Shown: positions 16,798 to 25,892 of the stretch, in pieces
How positions within the stretch are numbered: position 1 is the stretch's first letter
Layout: each line of letters starts with the position of its first letter
From: Bacteroidales bacterium UBA5072
GTDB lineage: Bacteria > Bacteroidota > Bacteroidia > Bacteroidales > UBA10428
Reading direction: 5' to 3'
Assembly: GCA_002415855.1 (NCBI GenBank)
Contig: DIAS01000188.1
Coordinates: 23,218 to 61,258 of the forward strand
DNA length: 38,041 nt
Program-made: the position numbers and the translations under genes
Notes under the pieces: generated by a model
What the model was told of the DNA's origin: nothing
The model's database searches: none
Seen by the model: the letters and a program-made list of their open reading frames with translations, nothing else

Positions 16798-18162
16798 CTA
16801 TGATTCTGAGCTTTCCTTTTCTCTTCGTGCATCCAGTTCTTTTTTAATCAAATCGGTTGTCCTGGCATCAATATTATAGAAATACATAAAAATTGCGCAG
16901 GACATATACAGAACACCGGGGATAACGGATACCAGCAGTTTTATACCGGTTATTGAAGTGGCAGACTGAACTTCATTGGCAACATAATTGAACAACGACA
17001 GAATTACTCCAACCAATGCAGCGCCAATTCCCCATCCCGCTTTCTGGGCAAAGACCGCTGCTGAGAAATAAAGTCCTGTGGCTCTGCGTCCGGTCTTCCA
17101 TTCACCGTAATCGGCCGAATCGGCGATCATTGTCCATATTAATGGAACTGCCGGTGCATAGGCCATTTTTGCAATAATATTAAATATATAAATCGGAACA
17201 AGATTATGAGCACCAGGTATATAGATGGCGATAAAGAATATACCGGAAATAATTGAGCTGGCTATAAAAACATTCCTGTTCCCGAATTTCTTAGCCAATG
17301 GTTTTGAGAAAGGCAGGGCAACTATCAAAGCCACCGTTCCAATGACATTAAACAGCTGTACATTTTCTTCATTACCAATATAATACTTAAAGTAATAAAC
17401 TACCGCTGCATTTTGAATGGCGAACATGACAAAGGATACGATGCCGACAATGGCTAAAATGATCCATGCCTTGTTGGAAAAAAGGTTTTTAATATCAGCA
17501 CTGAGTGAATTGACCTGTGATTTAGGTGGATGTACCCTTTCTTTTGTCGATCTGAATGTAATAAAAAAGAATACCAGACTCAGAACTGCAAATAATACCA
17601 CTGTATATTGGAAGCCCTGGGCTTTGTCGCCGCCTCCGAAGAATTTAGCCAAAGTAAGGGCAAGTCCGGTGACGATAAACTGCCCGGCAAAACCGGCAAT
17701 GAATCTGTAGGTGTTTAATCCGGCCCGCTCATACGAATCATTAGTCATTACAGCTCCCAATGCCGAATAGGGAAGGTTTACCGAAGCATAAGCTGTCATC
17801 AGCAGCACGTAAGTGGCGCCAGCATATATGATTTTGCCAATTTCTCCAAAATCGGGTGTTGTAAAAGTCAGGATGGCCAGAATAGCATAAGGTACCGCTC
17901 CAAACAAAATATAGGGCCTGAATTTTCCCCATTTTGTCCTGGTACGATCAGATAAGATACCGATAATGGGATCGATGGCCATATCCCAAAACCGGGCTAT
18001 AAGCATAATGGTTCCGGCTGCAATTGCCGAAATTCCAAAAACGTCGGTATAGAAAAACATGAGCCAGAAACCCACCATATCCCAAACGAAATGAGATGCT
18101 GTGTCCCCAACTCCGTATCCTAGCTTTTCTTTAAAAGTCAATGCTGAAATATTCCTGTTCAT
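16798..18162 (-). CDS. GPH-family sugar symporter (MelB/XynT-like)
   Basis: A 454-residue inner-membrane carrier with about 12 transmembrane helices, of the glycoside-pentoside-hexuronide:cation symporter family in the major facilitator superfamily. The N-terminal motif KLGYGVGDTASHFVWDMVGF and the cation-site helix RFWDMAIDPIIGILSDRTRT are diagnostic. It would import glycosides or short oligosaccharides with Na+ or H+. It is transcribed away from the sugar-porter operon at 18690, sharing the 527-nt intergenic region. It is convergent with the esterase gene. The transported sugar cannot be read from sequence; beta-glucosides, mannobiose or xylosides are candidates. Confidence 0.92.
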   Translation of the reverse strand: MNRNISALTFKEKLGYGVGDTASHFVWDMVGFWLMFFYTDVFGISAIAAGTIMLIARFWDMAIDPIIGILSDRTRTKWGKFRPYILFGAVPYAILAILTFTTPDFGEIGKIIYAGATYVLLMTAYASVNLPYSALGAVMTNDSYERAGLNTYRFIAGFAGQFIVTGLALTLAKFFGGGDKAQGFQYTVVLFAVLSLVFFFITFRSTKERVHPPKSQVNSLSADIKNLFSNKAWIILAIVGIVSFVMFAIQNAAVVYYFKYYIGNEENVQLFNVIGTVALIVALPFSKPLAKKFGNRNVFIASSIISGIFFIAIYIPGAHNLVPIYIFNIIAKMAYAPAVPLIWTMIADSADYGEWKTGRRATGLYFSAAVFAQKAGWGIGAALVGVILSLFNYVANEVQSATSITGIKLLVSVIPGVLYMSCAIFMYFYNIDARTTDLIKKELDARREKESSES

Positions 18163-18347
18163 AGCTTCAAGGGTTGTTAAAATAGATAATAACCAAGCCG
18201 ACTACAATAGTGCTTCTGGCATTAACAGGGTTAATGGCACGGCAATATACATAAATATCCCGAAAAGAAAGTATTCATAAAACAAAATATGTTGTGCAAA
18301 TTAAAGGTTGAGACTGATCGTAAAACCCCGGTCAAGGTGCTTAATAT

Positions 18348-18397
18348 GAATAGCAACGGGTTTTACCCGTGGCTATTCACTTTCAGGCACTCCGTGC
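18348..18397. repeat. REP-type double hairpin
   Basis: GAATAGC-A-ACGGGT and ACCCGT-G-GCTATTC (18348-18378) form a 13-bp stem with a TTT loop and one A/G mismatch. A second small stem, GCAC-TCC-GTGC, follows at 18387-18397. A pair of small palindromes like this is reminiscent of REP elements associated with RAYT transposases. No transposase is present in the window. It could also act as a transcript-end or processing structure. Confidence 0.6.
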
Positions 18398-18631
18398 TGG
18401 AGATTCAATAATCAAAGTTTAACAAAAAAAATGCCGGTTGCAATGCTGACTCTTAATTCGCACAGGTTGTTCAAGATGTGAGCAAACTGATCTGATACGC
18501 GATAACCCGTTAACTATTTGCAGAATGTCATGGGTAAATCAAACATTTTCATGCCGATTCCGGAACTTGTGATGATTTTAATATTAATTTTCTTATTATT
18601 ACAACAACATATGAAAGTATCCTGTGAGGGA

Positions 18632-18639
18632 TATTTTTG
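18632..18639 (+). promoter_or_regulatory. Candidate -7 element of the sugar-porter operon
   Basis: TATTTTTG matches TAnnTTTG exactly and lies 50 nt upstream of the sugar-porter start codon. No good TTTG was found 19-21 nt upstream, so the promoter may need an activator or the match may be chance in AT-rich DNA. Confidence 0.35.
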
Positions 18640-18689
18640 AATAAATTGCTGTCGGTTTAATATTATTCACACCTAAAATTTAGTATTTT

Positions 18690-20267
18690 ATGAAGAAGCA
18701 CAGTGTTTTTATAGTTCTCATTTCCTTAATCGTGGCACTCGGTGGATTTCTGCTGGGTTTTGACAGCGCTGTTATATCAGGAGCAGTTCCCTTTTACAGG
18801 GGTGTCTTTGGTTTAGAAAGTGGTTCCTTGCTGCTAGGTCTCTCCGTCTCTGCTATTATTTTTGGTGCTATGGGAGGTAATTTTATCGGCGGAATTCTGG
18901 CCGATATTTTCGGACGCAAGCTTGTTCTTATTATGACAGCCGCTCTCTTTACCTTTTGTGCCCTGGCTACTTCCCTGACAAGTAATCTTACTTTTTTTAT
19001 TATTGCCAGAATTATCGGAGGCCTGGGCGTTGGTATGTCAATTCTGGTGGCGCCAATGTACATAGCAGAAATTGCACCGCGGGAAAAAAGGGGAACTTTG
19101 GTATCAATAAATCAGTTAAATATTGTTTTGGGTATTTCGGCTGCTTATTTTTCCAATTATTTTATTTTACAAAAGGTAACCGATCCGGATCTTAACTGGA
19201 GATGGATGTTGGGTGTAGGTTCAATACCTGCAATACTCTATTTCCTGTTGTTGTATATTATTCCCCAGAGCCCCCGCTGGCTTGCATTGAAAAACAGGGA
19301 TGAAGAGGCCAGAAAGACATTGTCCAATATTGGGGGTGAAGCATACGCTGCACAAGTGTTCAAGGAAATAAAGGAAAGCATCGGGAAATCTGAAGAAAGT
19401 TCTGGCATCAACTTCCGTGAAGTTTTTCAGAAGAAAATGACCCTGATATTAATCATTGGTCTTGGGATTGCCTTCTTTCAACAGATTACAGGGATAAATG
19501 CTATTTTCTATTATGCTCCCATGATCTTCGGCATGGCTGGTGGTGGTCAGGATTCGGCATTTGCACAGGCCATAATCTTAGGACTGACCAATGTGGTATT
19601 CACGGTTGTCGCCATGTTCCTGATTGACAGATTGGGCAGAAAGCCTCTTTTGATTATTGGTTCAATTGGAATTATGATATCTCTTTCGATTGCTGGTTTT
19701 GCCTTTAAATCAGCTAAATACAGCATCTCGGACAATGGGCGTGTAAAAATTTTACAGGAAGCAAGTAGCAATAAGGAAAGTGTACCTGCGGATCTTACAA
19801 TTTTGGAAAATGGGTTGAACAATTTGGCAAATAAGGCCTATGATAGCGAACTGGCTTTCTTTAAAGATGTTAAAAAGGAGATTGGGGCCGGGAATTATGA
19901 CAATTTTAAATCGGTAATCCTTGAAAACTCGATCTCGATGAATGCTGTATTGGTATTGATTGGGTTGATCCTTTACGTTGCCTCGTTTGCAATCTCACTC
20001 GGTCCGGTGATGTGGGCTTTGCTTTCAGAGATATTTCCAAATAAGATGAGAGGGGTAATGATCTCTATTGTCGGTACGTGGAACTCAATAGTCAGCTTCT
20101 CGGTTGCCACGGTATTTCCAAAGGAGCTTGAAGTCATCGGATCGGGCAATACTTATCTTATCTTTGCTTTCCTGGGATTTTTAACCCTGTTGTTTGTATT
20201 GAAATTTGTGCCTGAAACAAAGGGTAAGTCGTTGGAAGAGCTCGAAACAATTTTGGTAAGACATTAG
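18690..20267 (+). CDS. MFS sugar porter with periplasmic insert
   Basis: A 525-residue major-facilitator sugar porter with about 12 membrane helices. Family signatures are present: GFLLGFDSAVISGA in helix 1, DIFGRK (residues 72-77), REKRGTLVSINQL, PQSPRWL, FQQITGINAIFYYAP (263-277), DRLGRK (313-318) and the C-terminal PETKGKSLEELE. It imports a monosaccharide or small sugar. Residues about 340-418 form an unusually long hydrophilic loop between helices 9 and 10, expected on the periplasmic side. It is the first gene of a close operon: the mutarotase-like gene starts 18 nt after its stop. Confidence 0.93.
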   Translation: MKKHSVFIVLISLIVALGGFLLGFDSAVISGAVPFYRGVFGLESGSLLLGLSVSAIIFGAMGGNFIGGILADIFGRKLVLIMTAALFTFCALATSLTSNLTFFIIARIIGGLGVGMSILVAPMYIAEIAPREKRGTLVSINQLNIVLGISAAYFSNYFILQKVTDPDLNWRWMLGVGSIPAILYFLLLYIIPQSPRWLALKNRDEEARKTLSNIGGEAYAAQVFKEIKESIGKSEESSGINFREVFQKKMTLILIIGLGIAFFQQITGINAIFYYAPMIFGMAGGGQDSAFAQAIILGLTNVVFTVVAMFLIDRLGRKPLLIIGSIGIMISLSIAGFAFKSAKYSISDNGRVKILQEASSNKESVPADLTILENGLNNLANKAYDSELAFFKDVKKEIGAGNYDNFKSVILENSISMNAVLVLIGLILYVASFAISLGPVMWALLSEIFPNKMRGVMISIVGTWNSIVSFSVATVFPKELEVIGSGNTYLIFAFLGFLTLLFVLKFVPETKGKSLEELETILVRH

Positions 20268-20285
20268 CGAATTGTACAGAATGCT

Positions 20286-21176
20286 ATGGCAACAGTTTTG
20301 GAGAATAGCATGCTGCGCCTGACTATTGAAGGGCCAGGTCAGGTTTATAATAATTCACGGTTCGATTGGACCGGCAATATTTCTCAAATCGTATTTGACG
20401 ACAAATTCAGTTTCTGTTCTGTAGAAACTGCCAGAGAATTTGATTCCAGGCGGCATGGTCAGGGTTTGTATAATGAATTTGGCATTACAAGACCTATTGG
20501 ATATGATGATTGTGCTGTAGGGGAAAAATTCCCTAAAATTGGTGTCGGACTGCTTACCAAAAAGTATGACGAACCTTATGATTTTCTTGAGGCATACGAG
20601 ATCGATCCATTTGATATGCAAATTGAAAAGGGAGAGGAATGGATGAAATTTGCTGTTCTTCCCAAAAATTGCCGGGGGTACAGTATAAATCTGATCAAGA
20701 AGATCACGCTCTCGGGTAATTCATTTACTGTTGATTATGAGCTGGAAAATACGGGAAAACGAAAAATACGAACGAATGAATATTGTCATAATTTTATAGC
20801 CATAAACAGTTCGATTATTGGTCAGGACTATACCCTCAGGGTACCCTGTGAAATACTTGAACCTTCATCAATGACCGAGGCAGTAAACCCTGAGCAGGCG
20901 GTTATGCTGGGCACTAATTCCGTGAATTTTACTGCCACACCCGAAAGGGACTTCTTTTATAGCCCTTTGACCCAGTTCCTTACAAAGAACGGTGAATGGG
21001 AAGTTTTTCATGCGTGTATGGGTGTCGGAATTCAGGAAAAAACTGATTTCATACCTGAAATGATGAATGTCTGGGGCGGGAAACATGTAATCAGCCCTGA
21101 GCTGTTCGTTAAAATTGATCTCGAACCCGGACAAAACATGAAATGGCAAAGAAGCTACAAGTGCTTTTATCTTTAA
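20286..21176 (+). CDS. Aldose-1-epimerase-like (mutarotase-fold) protein
   Basis: A 296-residue cytoplasmic protein without signal peptide, resembling the galactose-mutarotase-like beta-sandwich fold. It has an early beta region (MLRLTIEGPGQVYNNSRFDW), a central YELENTGKRKIRTNEYCHNF segment where the His is a candidate catalytic residue, and a late SPELFVKIDLEPGQ segment where the Glu could be the second catalytic residue. These assignments are by analogy with GalM and are not proven. It lies 18 nt after the sugar porter and 45 nt before the 1144-residue gene, so it probably acts on the same imported sugar, interconverting anomers. A non-enzymatic carbohydrate-binding role is possible. Confidence 0.65.
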   Translation: MATVLENSMLRLTIEGPGQVYNNSRFDWTGNISQIVFDDKFSFCSVETAREFDSRRHGQGLYNEFGITRPIGYDDCAVGEKFPKIGVGLLTKKYDEPYDFLEAYEIDPFDMQIEKGEEWMKFAVLPKNCRGYSINLIKKITLSGNSFTVDYELENTGKRKIRTNEYCHNFIAINSSIIGQDYTLRVPCEILEPSSMTEAVNPEQAVMLGTNSVNFTATPERDFFYSPLTQFLTKNGEWEVFHACMGVGIQEKTDFIPEMMNVWGGKHVISPELFVKIDLEPGQNMKWQRSYKCFYL

Positions 21177-21221
21177 CAGGTTGTGCAACCTTGAAATATT
21201 TAACGAATTAAACTGATACCC

Positions 21222-24200
21222 ATGGCTGATCATGAATTACTGATAGGTAAGAATTTATTCCGGGCAGGAGATAAGGAAGTAAAAGGCAGGTTTGTCACTA
21301 TTGACGGGGAAGATTTCTATGAAATCAGCAACTATGACGCGATGTTGCCATTTTTTATGAGCCTTGCAAGCGATTCTGACCACTGGATGTTTATTTCAAG
21401 TACCGGTGGATTATCAGCTGGCAGGGTCAATCCGGAAAGTGCGCTTTTCCCCTATTATACGGATGACAAACTGCAGGAATCAGCAGAGACGACGGGGAGT
21501 AAATCAATTTTCAGGGTTCTGGTCGCAGGTAAAAAGTATTTGTGGGAACCTTTTACCGAGCGGTACGATGGCATATACATAACCGAAAGAAACATTTACA
21601 AGAATACGTGCGGCAATAAGCTCATCTTTGAAGAAAAAAACCTCGATCTGGGATTAACCTTCCGCTATGGCTGGATGAATTCTGATAAGTTCGGATGGAT
21701 CAAGAAAAGTATCCTGGAAAATAATTCGACATCATCCATTGAAATTGAATTCGTTGACGGAATACAAAACCTGTTGCCGTACGGGGTAGACAGGTTTATG
21801 CAAAACCAGTTTTCCACCCTGCTCGACGGCTATAAAAAATCTGAGCTGGTGAAGGAATATTCGCTCGGCTTATTCCGGCTCGAGTCTATTCCCGTTGACA
21901 AGGCCGAGCCAAGTGAGGCACTGCAGGTTGTAACGGTGTGGACCTGCGGACTCGAAAATAATACCTATCTGTTAAGTTCAAGACAACTGAGCGGGTTCAG
22001 AAAAGGCAAAGACATGTTGGAAGAGCAGGAGTCGAAAGGAGTGAAAGGGGCATTCTTTATTAACAACAACATCAGACTTGCCGTGAACGGAAGCAGGGCA
22101 TGGTATTTTGCTGCCGAGGTCAACCAGGATTCGGTGAAAGTAAATAATCTTATAGATTATATGGTCAGGACCAAGGATAAAACCGGTGATCTGGAAAAGA
22201 ATATACAGGAAGGTACACTGAATCTGAAAGGAATTGTTGCCGATGCGGATGGCATTCAGTTTTCAGCTGATAAGCTTGTGGTATCAAGGCACTTCTCGAA
22301 CGTGTTGTTCAATGTAATGCGAGGCGGCATATTCAGCGAAGGATATACGATTGACAAAGCCGATTTCCTGAAACATATCAAACATTTTAATAAAAAAATC
22401 TTTGAGGATCACAGGACATTCTTCGACCACTTACCTGCAAATCTGGAATATGAATCACTCGACAAATTGATAATCAAGGAAAGTGATGAAGATCTTCACC
22501 GGCTGTTTCTCGAGTACCTGCCGCTAACGTTCAGCCGCAGGCATGGCGATCCAAGTCGCCCATGGAACCTGTTTTCGATAAACATCAAAGATGCAGGCGG
22601 CCATAAACTGCTGTATTACCAGGGTAACTGGCGTGATATTTTTCAGAACTGGGAAGCATTGGCATTGTCTTATCCCGACTACATAAGTAGTATGATAGCC
22701 AAGTTTGTGAATGCATCCTCGGCCGATGGGTACAATCCTTATCGTGTTACACGGGACGGTATCGACTGGGAAGTGCCGGAACCTGATAATCCTTTCTCCA
22801 ATATCGGTTACTGGGGAGACCATCAGATCATTTATCTGCTCAAACTGCTGGAAGTATCGAATAAATATTATCCGGGCCGCCTTGATTCCTGGCTGATCAA
22901 GGATATGTTTGCATACGCCAATATTCCTTACAGAATAAAATCATATCACGAGATCACCAGTAATCCGCATGATTCCATTGCCTTCAATTTTGATGCTCAT
23001 CATAAGATTGAGGAACTCGTCAGTGAAATGGGTGCCGATGGCAAGTTGATTCTTGACAAATCCGGCAAGGTTTTCAAAGTTAACCTCACTGAAAAAATTC
23101 TGGCGCCGTTATTATCCAAGCTCAGCAATTTTATTCCCGAAGCCGGAATCTGGATGAATACTTTACGGCCGGAATGGAATGATGCCAACAATGCACTGGT
23201 CGGGTATGGGGTATCCATGGTCACGCTCTATTATATGCGGCGGTTTATTCATTTTATGATCGATTTGTTTACAGAGGCTTCTCATACCAACCTGGAGATT
23301 ACTGAAGAGATGGCAGGTCTGCTCAAGGCTATTGATGATGCTTTTAAAAGTCATCAATCTTTACTGAATACGGGATTCAACGATAAGCAGCGTAAGATAT
23401 TAACTGATCTTCTGGGCAATGCAGGAAACGATTTCAGAAATAAAGTTTATAGGGGATTCTCAGGCAAGAGAACATCGGTTGAGAAACAATATCTTATTGA
23501 ATTCCTTATAACGGCACAAGCTTACATCGACCAAAGTATTGCAGCAAATAAAAGGTCAGACAAGCTCTATAATGCCTATAATCTACTAACAATCAGCGAC
23601 AATGAATTCAAGATCAGGTATCTATATGAAATGCTCGAAGGACAGGTTTCTGTCCTAAGCTCTGGTAAACTTACGTCTGAAGAGGCATTGGAAGTGCTCG
23701 ATACCATGAGAAGTAGCAAATTGTACCGGGAAGATCAGGAAAGCTACATTTTGTATCCTGACAAGAGGTTGCCATGGTTCCTTGAAAAGAATATAATCCC
23801 GGCTGAGGATGTTGCACAAACACCCATATTGTCGCGTTTGATTGAAATTGACGATACCAGTGTAATTGCCAGAGATGCCAGAGGCCAGTATCATTTTAAC
23901 GGGACTTTCCGTAATGCAGGATTTCTTAAAAAAGCTTTACAGAAGCTTAGCAAGGATGCCATAGTAAAAGTAAGCGACGATGACATCCAATCGGCAATGG
24001 CTGTTTATGAGAAAATATTTGATCACCAATCGTTTACCGGCAGGTCAGGTACATTTTACAAATACGAAGGCCTTGGTTCGATATACTGGCATATGGTTTC
24101 CAAACTATTGCTGGCCATTGGCGAAAATATTGAACAGGCCGGGATTAAAGGTGCCTCTGCAGAAATACTCCGTAGACTTGCGAAGCATTATTATGCCGTA

Positions 24201-24656
24201 CAGAAAGGCATAGGGGTTCACAAAACACCTGATCAATACGGAGCATTCCCGATTGATCCATACTCTCATACTCCCCGGATGGCGGGTGTACAACAACCAG
24301 GTATGACAGGACAGGTAAAAGAAGATGTTATCAGCCGGTTCTTTGAGCTTGGCCTGATCGTGAAAAAGGGACAAATATCATTCGACCCGGTAGTTCTGAA
24401 AAAGAGTGAGTTTATTCAGCCAGGAACAAAGGATTCTCACGGTCAACCGGTACCGCACCTGTTTTTTACGTATTGTAAAGTCCCGGTAATATACCTGCTT
24501 GACGATCAGCAGGGAATTGTCCTCGAATTTAGCAATGGAAGTTCCTCCACTATTCGTGGATTTACGATTGATAAAGAAAACAGTCATTCCATCTTTAACC
24601 GGGAGGGGAAAATTAAGGAAGTATATGTTCACCTGAACAATGAAACAATTCTTTAA
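21222..24656 (+). CDS. Large cytoplasmic protein, putative (alpha/alpha)6-barrel glycosidase or phosphorylase
   Basis: A 1144-residue protein with no signal peptide or membrane segment; the family is not confidently recognised. The N-terminal part (about 1-330) is beta-rich with mutarotase-like character. Residues about 430-720 look like an (alpha/alpha)6 barrel, with RHGDPSRPWN (R440-D443), the GNWRDIFQNWEAL motif, YWGDHQIIYLL (Y530-L540) and RPEWNDANNALVGYG. The WND motif (D654) recalls the catalytic Asp of GH94-type phosphorylases. A late conserved-looking motif, QQPGMTGQVKED (residues 1024-1035), lies near a C-terminal beta region. The context of a transporter, a mutarotase-like protein and a downstream mannanase suggests intracellular hydrolysis or phosphorolysis of an imported oligosaccharide. 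Activity and substrate are inference. Confidence 0.6.
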   Translation: MADHELLIGKNLFRAGDKEVKGRFVTIDGEDFYEISNYDAMLPFFMSLASDSDHWMFISSTGGLSAGRVNPESALFPYYTDDKLQESAETTGSKSIFRVLVAGKKYLWEPFTERYDGIYITERNIYKNTCGNKLIFEEKNLDLGLTFRYGWMNSDKFGWIKKSILENNSTSSIEIEFVDGIQNLLPYGVDRFMQNQFSTLLDGYKKSELVKEYSLGLFRLESIPVDKAEPSEALQVVTVWTCGLENNTYLLSSRQLSGFRKGKDMLEEQESKGVKGAFFINNNIRLAVNGSRAWYFAAEVNQDSVKVNNLIDYMVRTKDKTGDLEKNIQEGTLNLKGIVADADGIQFSADKLVVSRHFSNVLFNVMRGGIFSEGYTIDKADFLKHIKHFNKKIFEDHRTFFDHLPANLEYESLDKLIIKESDEDLHRLFLEYLPLTFSRRHGDPSRPWNLFSINIKDAGGHKLLYYQGNWRDIFQNWEALALSYPDYISSMIAKFVNASSADGYNPYRVTRDGIDWEVPEPDNPFSNIGYWGDHQIIYLLKLLEVSNKYYPGRLDSWLIKDMFAYANIPYRIKSYHEITSNPHDSIAFNFDAHHKIEELVSEMGADGKLILDKSGKVFKVNLTEKILAPLLSKLSNFIPEAGIWMNTLRPEWNDANNALVGYGVSMVTLYYMRRFIHFMIDLFTEASHTNLEITEEMAGLLKAIDDAFKSHQSLLNTGFNDKQRKILTDLLGNAGNDFRNKVYRGFSGKRTSVEKQYLIEFLITAQAYIDQSIAANKRSDKLYNAYNLLTISDNEFKIRYLYEMLEGQVSVLSSGKLTSEEALEVLDTMRSSKLYREDQESYILYPDKRLPWFLEKNIIPAEDVAQTPILSRLIEIDDTSVIARDARGQYHFNGTFRNAGFLKKALQKLSKDAIVKVSDDDIQSAMAVYEKIFDHQSFTGRSGTFYKYEGLGSIYWHMVSKLLLAIGENIEQAGIKGASAEILRRLAKHYYAVQKGIGVHKTPDQYGAFPIDPYSHTPRMAGVQQPGMTGQVKEDVISRFFELGLIVKKGQISFDPVVLKKSEFIQPGTKDSHGQPVPHLFFTYCKVPVIYLLDDQQGIVLEFSNGSSSTIRGFTIDKENSHSIFNREGKIKEVYVHLNNETIL

Positions 24657-24672
24657 CGATAACGCCAATAGT

Positions 24673-25722
24673 ATGAAAAACAGAAACCTGATTCTAAGTA
24701 TTTTATTTTCATGCAGTTGTTTAGTTGCCTGTAATACCGATAAGGCAGAAGTCGAAGGCAATTGGGATGGCTGCATGGTCGGTATGTTTACTGCCGATAG
24801 CACTGCTTCCTTCCCATGGAATGGCGAACAAGGCATTTTAGCATTCGAAGCTTTAATACAGCACCAGGTTGGCTCAGTGCTGTTCTATCCAACCTGGGAG
24901 GATAGTTTTCCTACCAAGGAATGCCAGCTCATTGCCAAAACAGGAGCAATACCGCATATTACCTGGGAACTGTTCTGGCCTAAAACAACTTACAACACCG
25001 CATCCGTTGATTCTAACGGTTATTCAGCCATGAATGAGGTTTTGGCCGGAAAACATGATGCTTACATCAGAAAATTTGCCCGGGATGCCAAAGCATATGA
25101 CGGCAAGGTCATGATTCGTTTCCTGCATGAATTTAATGGTAACTGGTATATGTGGGGAGGCAGAAAAAATGGCGCTGAAAAAGGTGGTCCTGCCAAGGTG
25201 GTTGCCGTTTGGAAATATGTGGTTGACATATTTCGTGCTGAAGGGGCTTACAACGTTAAATGGGTATGGTGCCCGCATGGTCCCAGCCCCGACAGATCGG
25301 AGGAAAAATGGAATGATATCAGAAACTACTGGCCGGGAAGCGATTATGTCGACTGGTTCGGTTTAGATGCTTACAACTGGTATCCTAAAGATCCATGGGG
25401 AGGTACCCGCCCATATGATTCATTTAAAAGTTGTTTCAGAGCGCTTTACGATTCATGCGCAGTTCTTGGCCCTCAGCCCATGATGATTGCCGAGTTTGCC
25501 AGCGGCGAGTTTACGTTTGACAGTTTAAACAAAGCTACATGGATTGAGGAAGCCTTTACCCAGTTGAAAAACGATTACCCGCGTATAAAAATATTTACCT
25601 GGTTCAACATTAAAAAGGAACTCGACTGGCGCGTAAACTCGAGCCCGGAAGCCTACAGCGCTTTTCTAAATGCCATGAAAGACCCATATTATATAGGTAA
25701 TCAGCCTAAGGCAAAGAAATAG
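24673..25722 (+). CDS. GH26 beta-mannanase-type lipoprotein
   Basis: Predicted exported family 26 glycoside hydrolase cleaving beta-1,4-mannan by a retaining mechanism. The start was set at 24673 (349 residues), which gives a clean lipoprotein signal MKNRNLILSILFSCSCLVAC (C20). An in-frame ATG at 24640 overlaps the previous gene and spoils the signal. The TIM barrel carries MIRFLHEFNGNWYMWGG, with H152-E153 and E153 as the acid/base, and MMIAEFASGEF with E274 as nucleophile. WFGLDAYNWYP between them fits the family. It is the last gene of the sugar-porter operon, 16 nt after the 1144-residue gene, and is followed by an intrinsic terminator. Beta-1,3-xylanase or mixed-linkage glucanase activity is known in GH26, so the substrate is probable rather than certain. 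Confidence 0.93.
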   Translation: MKNRNLILSILFSCSCLVACNTDKAEVEGNWDGCMVGMFTADSTASFPWNGEQGILAFEALIQHQVGSVLFYPTWEDSFPTKECQLIAKTGAIPHITWELFWPKTTYNTASVDSNGYSAMNEVLAGKHDAYIRKFARDAKAYDGKVMIRFLHEFNGNWYMWGGRKNGAEKGGPAKVVAVWKYVVDIFRAEGAYNVKWVWCPHGPSPDRSEEKWNDIRNYWPGSDYVDWFGLDAYNWYPKDPWGGTRPYDSFKSCFRALYDSCAVLGPQPMMIAEFASGEFTFDSLNKATWIEEAFTQLKNDYPRIKIFTWFNIKKELDWRVNSSPEAYSAFLNAMKDPYYIGNQPKAKK

Positions 25723-25740
25723 TCAGTCAATAAATGATAG

Positions 25741-25771
25741 AAAAGGGATGCCGGAAAACATCCCTTTTTTT
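25741..25771 (+). terminator. Intrinsic terminator after the GH26 gene
   Basis: AAAAGGGATG (25741-25750) pairs with CATCCCTTTT (25759-25768) around an 8-nt loop, followed by further T residues to 25771. It lies 18 nt after the GH26 stop codon. It is the clearest rho-independent terminator in the window and marks the end of the operon starting at 18690. Confidence 0.92.
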
Positions 25772-25892
25772 ATGCATGTCAGATGAAACTAAAATGTAAA
25801 TTGGATGTGGTAGGTTGCTATTCTGGCAACATTTCATTAATTTTCATTCGACTTATCTACATGGATCTGGCAGATCAGATAATCACGTTAAG

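Larger units (their letters stand above)
18163..18689. other. 527-nt divergent intergenic region
   Basis: This gap separates two divergent sugar transporters and must hold the promoters for both. It contains a strong hairpin and a small second palindrome (18348-18397) and a perfect -7 element (18632-18639). AT-rich stretches surround them. No coding region with supporting features, RNA gene or recognisable riboswitch was seen. A sequence resembling half of the 35811 operator (TTGTGCAAATTAA) lies near 18294-18306, but its match is imperfect. Confidence 0.6.

Noticed and set aside
24640..24672. Earlier start for the GH26 protein overlapping the previous gene
   Set aside because: The extra 11 residues are hydrophilic and would precede a clear lipoprotein signal that starts at 24673.
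25815..25892. TTG start for the hybrid kinase
   Set aside because: The added 26 residues match no domain; the ATG at 25893 begins a plausible coiled-coil leader.
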